Assembly (NCBI GenBank): GCA_963665405.2
Contig: CAXXUH010000004.1
Span: 868,001 to 932,000 of the forward strand
Length of the DNA stretch: 64,000 bases
Source of the DNA: G963665405 sp963665405
Lineage (GTDB): Bacteria; Chloroflexota; Dehalococcoidia; Lucifugimonadales; G963665405
Direction: 5' to 3'
Shown: positions 58,701 to 64,000 of the stretch, piece by piece
Layout of the letters: every line of letters starts with the position of its first letter
How positions within the stretch are numbered: position 1 is the stretch's first letter
Made by a program: the position numbers and the translations under genes
Notes under the pieces: model-generated
Seen by the model: only the letters and a program-made list of their open reading frames with translations
The model's database searches: none
What the model was told of the DNA's origin: nothing

Positions 58701-60693
58701 TCCCACCGGTCAGGGGCTGAACGCCGTGCTCAAGATCGAGCTGGACGGCAGCAACCTCGGGTCAACTGGGTCGGGCATGATACTCCTCGCGGGGGACAGC
58801 ACCATTCGGGGTCTCATCATCAATCACTTCGATAACGGTGGCATTCTCATAGACGTCGACGGCGGCAACGTCATGGAGGGCAACTTCATCGGCACAGATG
58901 TGACCGGTATGAACGCGGCGGCAAACGGCGGAGCCGGCGTGGGCATGACAACCGGCAATAACCTTATCGGTGGCTCCACAGCCGGCGCACGCAACCTGAT
59001 CTCGGGGAACAGGGAGGGTGTGATTATCCTGGCCTCCTCGGCCGTTGGGAACTCAGTTCAGGGCAACCTCATCGGCACGGACGTCACCGGCGCCGTTGCC
59101 CTCGCTAACTCCGGCGCGGGCGTGCGCGTGTCGCAGGCGCCCGACAACATCATCGGTGGTGTGGTGGCCGGCGCAGGCAACGTCATATCGGGAAATACCG
59201 GGGCCGGACTTCTGCTGGACGGCGGCGCGACAAGAAGCCTGGTGCAGGGCAACTTCATCGGCACGGACGTGACGGGTACCGTTGATCTGGGCAACTCAGG
59301 GAGTGGCGTGCTTATCGACGGGGCGTCAAACAACGCCATCGGGGGGACCACATCTGGAACACGCAACGTTATTTCGGCGAACGGTGGTGACGGTGTGGTA
59401 ATCGGGGGCCCTTCCACTGGAAACTTCGTACAAGGTAACTTCATCGGTACCGATGTGACCGGTAGTCTTAATCGAGGTAACTCCGTCAATGGCGTGAGAA
59501 TCGCGAGCGCACGTGGCAACACAATCGGGGGAACAACTGCGGGGGCCCGCAACGTCATCTCTGGCAATAACCAAAGCGGTGTGCGTATCGACGGCAACGG
59601 AGCGACCGGTAATCTCGTCCAGGGTAACTTCATCGGCACCGACGTTACCGGCATGATTAGCCTCGGCAATACCCGCGTCGGCGTGGTGGTCACGGGCGGC
59701 GCCTCTAACACAAGCATAGGCGGAACCACGGCCGGATCGGGCAACCTCATCTCCAGCAATGGCACCAACGGCGTCGCTATCACCGTCGATGCTTTCGGCA
59801 ACTCGGTTGAAGGAAACCTCATCGGCGTTGACGCCACGGGGATAGGCGCTCTAGGCAATGGCCTCAGGGGAGTGGCGATCAGTGCGTCTAGCAACACCGT
59901 CGGCGGTACTGACCTAGGCGCAGCCAACACCATCGCGTTCAGCGGAGGCGATGGTGTGTGGGTCGAATCCGGGACAGGCAACGCGATTCTGAGCAACGCT
60001 ATCTTCTCGAACGTTGGGCTCGGGATCGACCTGGGCAACGACGGCCCGACGGCCAACGAGGCGGACGACGCGGACATCGGACCCAACAACCTGCAGAACT
60101 TCCCGGAGATCGCCTCGGCGGAGATCGGCGCCACCGGAGACCTGGTGATCGAGTATCTCGTCGATTCCGCGATCGTCACCTCTACCTACCCGCTGCTGGT
60201 CGAGTTCTTCGTCGCCGATGCGGACGGCGAGGAGGGGCAGACGTTTATCGCAAGCCATGTGTATGTGACGAGCACGGCTCAGACGTCCACGGTGGCCAAC
60301 CTGGGCGGCGCCACCGCTCTGGGTGTAGCAGGGGGCGACAACATCGTTGCCACAGCCACCGATGCCGACGGCAACACCTCGGAGTTCTCATTCCCGGCGA
60401 CTATCGTGACCCAGGTCCTCCCATGCACCCTGGACGTGAACCTCGGCTTCGCCGATGGCGTTATTACGTGGACGTTCCTGGTCGGAGCGGAGGTGCCATC
60501 CACGTGGTCCACGTCGGTCATCCTCCTCGGCAACGACATCCCGCTGTGGTCGATCGATCTTCCGACTCTCCCGCCGATCACCATAGGCTTCTCGTTCCCT
60601 ATACCTCCAATAGGAGTGATCGAGGTGCGGAGCGTCCTGGCGGTCGAGGGCGGAGAGTGTACGGCCTCCGACTCCGTCGACACGGGAGGCTAG
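55795..60693 (+). CDS. Large S8 subtilase with two beta-helix repeat modules
   Basis: 1632 residues. The protease domain (about 30-395) has Asp41 in VAIVDLGFEGY, His76 in NTHGVRVAEV, WVNSAGNRAQT and Ser341 in CGTSASAPHVSGAAAL. Two modules follow, each with a CSLREXPEAT start (TADPGDGVCDLAECTLREAI; DGFCSDGTGFCTLRAAIEEA), three and six copies of a roughly 60-residue unit with IGTDVTG and NVISGN (parallel beta-helix), and a beta-sandwich ending VIEYLVDSAI to ATDA-GNTSEFSFP. It should be secreted, but the ORF has no signal peptide: propeptide-like sequence (LESLARLADVEFVRRPYTGI) lies upstream in another frame, after the IS1380 remnant. The 5' end is therefore damaged. Confidence 0.88.
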   Translation: MKAWTREFVRADRRGGQPRDQGDSWQLGGFLGDGVKVAIVDLGFEGYASLLGTELPGSVVTRSFRIDGDIEVGNTHGVRVAEVVHDMAPNASLYLVNFDDELDLSAAVDWLIAEGVDIVNHSISWFNVGPGDGSGFINEIVERARSNGILWVNSAGNRAQTHWEAPFSDTDGDGWHNYAANDLGNTFFGGAGQVVRIWLSWNDWPASNQDYDLYLARSSDGTLIRRSENFQTGTQPPVERIVVALPADDFYYIAILRFNATQDVNLELFVNFDGLQYVVPSGSLTIPADSPDAVAVGATHWTNDLVEPYSSLGPTTDGRIKPDISAPTCTTGSLGQFCGTSASAPHVSGAAALVKQANPSFTPGQIQAFLESESLDLGSPGLDSSYGWGRLRLPTSSVVTVNSTADPGDGVCDLAECTLREAIDAANASPVTDNINFNITTTDPGYVTSTDSFRIQPGSALPTITEPVVIDGYTQPGASPNTNGPGLGLNTVLKIELDGSNAGANANGLRITGGGSTVRGLVINRFTEAGASVETNGDNVIEGNFIGTDITGTLDLGNTQNGVIIHGSNNTIGGTTPGARNVISGNNYDGVVITGVSFSATGNVVQGNFIGTDVTGTTALGNGSIGVEIDNASNNTIGGTVPGARNVISGNVTGVLIAGSGTTGNLILGNFIGTDVSGTLALGNAFDGVRIHLDASNNAVGGTDPGAGNTIAFNGTAGVSVQLSTDNAILSNSTFSNGGLAIDLTLGWPGDGPTPNDAGDGDTGPNNLQNFADVASAEIDASGDLVIEYLVDSAIITSTYPLRVEFFIADADGEEGQTFIASHMYVTSTAQTSTVANLGGAAALGVAEGDFIVGTATDAGGNTSEFSFPAVEVKRGAFVVDSTGDGGDSSSGDGFCSDGTGFCTLRAAIEEANALIGLDTIAFNITTTDPGYMTSTDSFRIQPGSNLRKITDPVIIDGYTQPGASPNTNPTGQGLNAVLKIELDGSNLGSTGSGMILLAGDSTIRGLIINHFDNGGILIDVDGGNVMEGNFIGTDVTGMNAAANGGAGVGMTTGNNLIGGSTAGARNLISGNREGVIILASSAVGNSVQGNLIGTDVTGAVALANSGAGVRVSQAPDNIIGGVVAGAGNVISGNTGAGLLLDGGATRSLVQGNFIGTDVTGTVDLGNSGSGVLIDGASNNAIGGTTSGTRNVISANGGDGVVIGGPSTGNFVQGNFIGTDVTGSLNRGNSVNGVRIASARGNTIGGTTAGARNVISGNNQSGVRIDGNGATGNLVQGNFIGTDVTGMISLGNTRVGVVVTGGASNTSIGGTTAGSGNLISSNGTNGVAITVDAFGNSVEGNLIGVDATGIGALGNGLRGVAISASSNTVGGTDLGAANTIAFSGGDGVWVESGTGNAILSNAIFSNVGLGIDLGNDGPTANEADDADIGPNNLQNFPEIASAEIGATGDLVIEYLVDSAIVTSTYPLLVEFFVADADGEEGQTFIASHVYVTSTAQTSTVANLGGATALGVAGGDNIVATATDADGNTSEFSFPATIVTQVLPCTLDVNLGFADGVITWTFLVGAEVPSTWSTSVILLGNDIPLWSIDLPTLPPITIGFSFPIPPIGVIEVRSVLAVEGGECTASDSVDTGG

Positions 60694-60695
60694 GG

Positions 60696-61076
60696 ATGGG
60701 CTCGCAGCGACGTATCAAGATAACGGCCGGCGACGTGCAGGTCGCCGCGGTGCTCGGCCCGGGCGCGACGGCGGACCTGGTCTGGGAGGCGCTGCCGATC
60801 GAGGCGTCCGCCAGCACCTGGGGAGACGAGATTTACTTCCGAACGTCGATCGAGGCGTCTGAGGAGCCGGGTGCCAGCGACATGGTCGAGCTCGGAGCTG
60901 TCGCGTTCTGGCCCCCGGGGCAGGCGCTGTGCCTGTTCTTCGGTCCGACGCCCGCGAGCCGCGGCGGCGAGATCAGGGCGGCCAGCGCGGTGAACGTCAT
61001 TGGGAAGATCGACGGCGATCCGGCGGTGCTGAAGGCCGTTCCGTCGGGTGCGCGGATCGTGGTCGAGGCGGAGTAG
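60696..61076 (+). CDS. Cyclophilin-like fold protein (TM1367-like)
   Basis: A 126-residue protein starting MGSQRRIKITAGDVQVAAVL. The segments TADLVWEALPIEASASTWGD, EIYFRT, VELGAVAFWPPGQALCLFFG and SAVNVIGKIDGDPAVL follow the small cyclophilin-like family, which has the cyclophilin fold but no proven isomerase activity. GGAGG lies seven bases before ATG 60696, three bases after the protease stop, so it is co-transcribed with the protease. No export signal. Role unknown. Confidence 0.8.
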   Translation: MGSQRRIKITAGDVQVAAVLGPGATADLVWEALPIEASASTWGDEIYFRTSIEASEEPGASDMVELGAVAFWPPGQALCLFFGPTPASRGGEIRAASAVNVIGKIDGDPAVLKAVPSGARIVVEAE

Positions 61077-61164
61077 CGGGCGTCGAGCCTTGGGACCACC
61101 CCTTCCTAAGCTTTCCCTGGGAGGCGACGGGTTTTCTTGAGGGTGCCTCCGAGTTAGGGGTTTT

Positions 61165-61560
61165 CGCTTAGTTTTTCAAGAGATTCCCTAACGAAGCCTC
61201 CATCGAGTACATTGAAGGTCTCCGCTGGGCCGACGGAATGATCTGATTGTGATAGCCAGTACCACGCATGAAGGACTCCCAATAACAGTGTAAGGACTGC
61301 CGCAAAAAGATAGGACTGGGCGATCTTTGAGCGATCCCACATTCCCCTAGATAAATGGCTGGCCATGTACATCCTGAGACTGCCCGGAAAGGCGTCAGCA
61401 CAGCTATCCAAGGAGCTAGGCATGGCCACCTGGTTATGCTTCAGGAAGCCTGCGGCCATGGAGGTCGTACCGATAGAAGGTGTGGCAGAGGTTCGAGACC
61501 TACATCGGAGGCAAGGAACGCAACAAGCACGCCAGCAAGAAGAGCACTTTGTGACGGGCG
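61165..61560 (+). pseudogene. IS1595-family transposase remnant
   Basis: In changing frames one reads FFKRFPNEASIEYIEGLRWA (the zinc-ribbon entry of IS1595 transposases), QCKDCRKK, IPLDKWLAMYILRLPGKASA, QLSKELGMA and TYIGGKERNKHASKK. Several frameshifts and stops are present and the catalytic C-terminal half is missing. It lies just after the cyclophilin-like gene. Confidence 0.75.
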
Positions 61561-61753
61561 TCTGCGAATGTTGGTGCAGAGGCGAGATAGCGGGTTTACA
61601 GACGAGGACGCAGCAAGAGGCACTCGCAGACCTATCACCATGTCTCCGCGAGTTCGCGGGTATGACGTTCGGTTGGCCGGATGGCGGCCGGTTGCACGCC
61701 GCCGGGGAGACCGTCAGGCAGAGGAGTGGCTCGCGGACCGGAGGGCGCGACGT
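61561..61753. other. Remnant similar to the segment beside the IS21 element
   Basis: 61570-61715 resembles the minus strand of 5835-5995 (shared GCGAGAT-GCGGG, GAGTT-GCGGG, ACGTTCGGTTGG, GGATGGCGG). Possible peptide: REFAGMTFGWPDGG. No complete gene. Confidence 0.4.
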
Positions 61754-62969
61754 TCAATCGGGCCAGGGGAACGATCGAACCGGCTTCAGGGCGCGACTGA
61801 ACTGGGTTTCCCAAGGCCAGCGCTGTGGCAGATGCAGTGTGAGGCGGCGCGCCGAGCGGGTGATCCGTCCGGCCAGGGAGAAGAACCGTCGCCGGAGGGT
61901 CTTGGTGGTCACCACCTGCTCGCCCAGACCGATGCGCGCTGTCCAGCGGGCGATGTTGTGGGCCATCACCTGTACCGCCAGCCAGGCGGCGTTGGCGGCG
62001 AAGCGGCCCGAGACGGGAGATGGTTCAACCCGACACCGTGCTTGAGGTCTCGGATGGCATTCTCGATCTCGGCGTGGCGGCGATGGTCGGCCTCCAGTTC
62101 GAGCATCTCCCCGTCCCGGTCGGTGATGAAGCCGTGATAGCTGTAGGTGGCGAAGAGGGCCAGCTGGGAACCGGGCGTGGGCTTCACACGCCGGACGATG
62201 AGCCGCACCGGTGCGGCGTCAGGTTCACTCTGGAAGGGAGTGCAGGTGGTCTCGGCCACATCGGCGGCGCCGTCCATCCAGTAGGGAACCGGAGTCCAGT
62301 CATCCTCGGGTATCGCCTCGATGAGATTGCGCAGGCTCTTGTGCTGGCGGATGGTGATGGAGAAGCGGACATCCATCTTGCGGCAGACGGATACCACGCC
62401 ATGAGTGTAGAACCCGCTGTCGTAAGTTGCCCGCTGGCCCCGGCACGGCGAACCCGGCTCACCGTTTCAGCGGAAGTCGGTCCGTTGGCGCGGGCGCAGC
62501 CGGGACATCAGCACGTCGCCGTAGATAGCCCCGCTTGCCGGTATAGCCGTGGTGGCGCGCTCCGTCCTTGGCCACCATAGGTCTCGCCGCAGGTCGAGTC
62601 CAGGTCGAAGGGGCGAGCGCCGCGGTCCGGCCCCAGCGGCCCAGGCCCTCGCGCACGCGGTCGAGACGGGACACCAGCTGCGCAGGAACGTCTCCGGTGG
62701 ATGGCGCTTGACCACGCGCCTAGAACACCGGTCCCAGCAGCGCGGTGGTAGCCCCGTCTTGCAGTAGCCAGCGCGGGTGGCGACCAGCGTCAGCATCTTT
62801 CCCCCGTGTTCGCCCGTCCCGGCGCGCCGCCGAGGTCAAGGTGATGGTCCGACGAGTTCTCGCAGGCCCAGGTGCGAAGGGTGGCCGGCACGAGCAGGCC
62901 GGCATTGGCCACCAGGCGATGGTCGTCAAAGAGGATGCGGATACGGTCGGGTTTGTTCTGTGGCAGCAT
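61754..62969 (-). pseudogene. IS1380-family transposase remnant, second type
   Basis: From ATG 62969 the minus strand reads MLPQNKPDRIRILFDDHRLV and ANAGLLVPATL, then after several frameshifts GKRGY, GDVLMSRLR, the long open piece MDVRFSITIRQHKSLRNLIE to YHGFITDRDGEMLELEADHR and RHAEIENAIRDLK-GVGLNHL, and finally MMAHNIARWTARIGLGEQVV to the end at 61754. This is a different IS1380 lineage from the intact element at 52.4 kb. At least five frame changes make it inactive. Confidence 0.85.
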
Positions 62970-63307
62970 CTATTGGGTGCTCCTTGTTTCCGCGCGGGTT
63001 TCTGTCCAAAACCATTATCCCAGATTCCCCAGCGTCCCCAAGGCCGTCATTCGGTGGATTCGGGTTTAGGCTAAACGAGCACTCCCGGCCACCGGTGAAG
63101 CGGCAGCTTGGAAGGGCGCGAAGCGGTTGACCTTCCCCTACGCGGACACCGGATGATGGTATACTAGAATAAGCGAATCCCCAGGAAACACTGGGGTGTC
63201 CCAGGGTAGGACGTCGGTAGGTTCATTCTAGTTGATAGCCTTTGGCCAAGGCCCCGTCGGAACTTTCTGGCGGGGGTTTCTGCGTCCCGCAAAAGGGAGG
63301 TGCCACC
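62970..63307 (+). promoter_or_regulatory. Promoter and structured leader ahead of a 17-codon ORF
   Basis: TGGTATACT (63157-63165) is an extended -10. The leader of about 140 bases contains CCCCAG/CTGGGG (63180-63196) and CCCCGTC/GGCGGGG (63252-63276), the latter followed by GTTTC, so it may act as an attenuator. Upstream of 63120 nothing is recognised. Confidence 0.45.
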
Positions 63308-63361
63308 ATGAAACAGGTCGACGATACGCTAAAAGCGATCAATATTAGTCCTGTAATGTAA
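63308..63361 (+). CDS. Small ORF of 17 residues with strong ribosome site
   Basis: MKQVDDTLKAINISPVM follows AAAAGGGAGG with seven bases spacing. The stop is followed at once by a perfect 14-bp inverted repeat. Start signals are among the best in the window, but length alone gives no functional clue. It could be a leader peptide or a small protein. Confidence 0.35.
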   Translation: MKQVDDTLKAINISPVM

Positions 63362-63362
63362 C

Positions 63363-63416
63363 GACGGGGCAGTCGCTATAAAAGCGCGATGCTATTTCGC
63401 GTGCGACTGCCCCGTC
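63363..63416. terminator. Long hairpin between convergent small ORFs
   Basis: GACGGGGCAGTCGC (63363-63376) pairs perfectly with GCGACTGCCCCGTC (63403-63416); an inner GCGCG/CGCG pairing extends the structure. It could end transcripts from both sides. Confidence 0.7.
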
Positions 63417-63592
63417 TACTTGCCTTCCTTTGGCGGACCAACTGCCTTCTTCTCAGGCTTTGATTGCCGACTAGCCTTGGTGGGACCGTAGTTCAAAACC
63501 TTCTTAACCACGACATCCAGTGTCTTCATGTCTATTTTGGGCGGTCCCTGCGGGACCGCCTCTTTGTTGTCCGAAATCTTCACCTTGTCCAT
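63416..63592 (-). CDS. Small Lys/Pro-rich ORF of 58 residues
   Basis: MDKVKISDNKEAVPQGPPKI then DMKTLDVVVKKVLNYGPTKA and a basic tail (SRQSKPEKKAVGPPKEGK). It converges on the 17-residue ORF. Against it: a plus-strand terminator-like hairpin (GGCGGTCCC/GGGACCGCC, 63540-63560, followed by TCTTTGTT) lies inside, and the start overlaps the tRNA-Leu promoter. No family recognised. Confidence 0.35.
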   Translation of the reverse strand: MDKVKISDNKEAVPQGPPKIDMKTLDVVVKKVLNYGPTKASRQSKPEKKAVGPPKEGK

Positions 63593-63613
63593 CCTTGACT
63601 CGGGCTGTACAAT
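63585..63613 (+). promoter_or_regulatory. Sigma-70 type promoter for tRNA-Leu
   Basis: TTGTCC (63585-63590), a 17-base spacer and TACAAT (63608-63613). tRNA-Leu begins about 118 bases after the expected start point. Confidence 0.5.
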
Positions 63614-63737
63614 GCAAGGTGGCGGGCAACGCTCCTTGCGGGGAGACCGACTTCATCCAAAAGGTGTTAGCGCACCTTAGTGGGTCGATTGCGACGCTGC
63701 CCGTCCTTGCTTGCCCCTACCTAGGGGACATTCCTGT

Positions 63738-63832
63738 GGAGGGATGGCTGAGAGGCTTAAAGCTCCCGACTTAAAATCGGGCGCACCTGCTGGTACCAGG
63801 TGCCGAGGGTTCGAATCCCTCTCCCTCCACCA
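63738..63832 (+). tRNA. tRNA-Leu (TAA)
   Basis: Acceptor GGAGGGA with TCCCTCC, anticodon stem CCCGA/TCGGG with loop CTTAAAA (anticodon TAA), a long variable arm (CACCTG/CAGGTG) typical of Leu, T arm GAGGGTTCGAATCCCTC, and encoded CCA. Confidence 0.95.
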
Positions 63833-63923
63833 TTACTAATCTTAAACGCTGGGATAGTATGTCAATAGCTATAACATTCAGAATTTTAAGGGAGATTGGC
63901 TATAACACTACAGGAGGAACGCC

Positions 63924-64000
63924 ATGGGTCAGCAGTCTACAGCCGTGGACCTACGAGCCTTGCTCAAAGAACTGGAAGCCAAGAAACAGAAAATCGACAA
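63924..64000 (+). CDS. N-terminal start of an unidentified gene
   Basis: AGGAGG lies six bases before ATG 63924; the first 25 codons give MGQQSTAVDLRALLKELEAK and KQKID, a likely coiled-coil start. The gene continues past the window. The sequence here is clearly richer in A and T than most of the window, and the repeated GCTATAACA at 63863 and 63898 lies upstream. Function cannot be told. Confidence 0.6.
   Translation, partial: MGQQSTAVDLRALLKELEAKKQKID

Noticed and set aside
61154..61459. Minus-strand ORF of 101 residues with one apparent membrane helix
   Set aside because: The plus strand shows a clear, if broken, IS1595 transposase over the same bases, so the membrane-like peptide is its shadow.
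1..64000. A defence island or phage region
   Set aside because: Apart from the MazEF pair, the PLD remnant and an integrase tail I see no restriction, Cas, Abi or structural phage genes.

Overview
The window reads as a bacterial chromosome segment of high GC content with an unusually heavy load of broken genes and repeats. Gene content suggests a Chloroflexota relative, possibly SAR202 or Dehalococcoidia-like: a UPF0182 membrane protein, DUF2851, a flavin/F420-type LLM oxidoreductase, Pro/Thr-rich lipoproteins, Ldh-type and amidohydrolase enzymes, acyl-CoA dehydrogenase and MaoC. The taxonomic call is inference from gene content only. TGA is a normal stop codon here (argJ, argD and the acyl-CoA dehydrogenase gene end with it).

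Layout. 1-2.2 kb: end of a peptide-type ABC solute-binding protein, a terminator and an amidohydrolase. 2.2-9.6 kb: an accessory zone with two nonsense-mutated genes, a complete IS21 element, a flippase-like membrane protein, tRNA-Cys with a tyrosine-recombinase remnant beside it, a SAP-like membrane protein and an Hpt-domain ORF. 9.7-13.5 kb: a response regulator, an archease/RtcB chimera, a MazEF-type toxin-antitoxin pair and a GlcG-like gene. 13.5-25.4 kb: a biosynthetic block with argJ, argB, a split UPF0182 gene, argD, argG, acyl-CoA dehydrogenase, MaoC, argH and rpe, separated by short hairpin repeats. These genes supply acetylglutamate formation, phosphorylation, transamination and the last two steps to arginine; argC and argF are not in the window. 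25.4-30.4 kb: a visibly less GC-rich block encoding a lipoprotein HflK, an HflC broken by a 22-bp duplication and an IS3 fragment, and a SecD-like lipoprotein broken by an 11-bp duplication. 30.5-41.6 kb: hemL, broken GYD and MMPL genes, an LLM oxidoreductase, tsaD (apparently leaderless), two tandem D-threonine-aldolase-like genes, trxB, a frameshifted methyltransferase and a RidA protein. 41.6-44.1 kb: two paralogous genes of unknown function set among dense repeats. 44.2-52.3 kb: TPR proteins, a class IV aminotransferase, DUF2851, a hybrid histidine kinase, a gamma-carbonic-anhydrase-like protein and an Ldh-family oxidoreductase. 52.3-63 kb: an intact IS1380 element, a decayed IS1380 copy in the opposite orientation, a 1632-residue subtilase with beta-helix repeats, a cyclophilin-like protein, and IS1595 and IS1380 remnants. 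63.1-64 kb: a promoter and structured leader, two very small ORFs meeting at a hairpin, tRNA-Leu, and the start of another gene.

Two themes stand out. First, a short interspersed repeat (family A) recurs in at least 18 intergenic places; its first hairpin exists in at least three sequence versions, each still self-complementary, which points to selection on a hairpin or to modular exchange. Second, many genes are broken by small duplications or deletions (11, 22 and 67 bp duplications; 1-nt, roughly 37-nt and larger deletions). These may reflect real genome decay or may be assembly artefacts; read mapping would decide. The most system-like locus is the HflK lipoprotein / HflC / SecD-like lipoprotein block.
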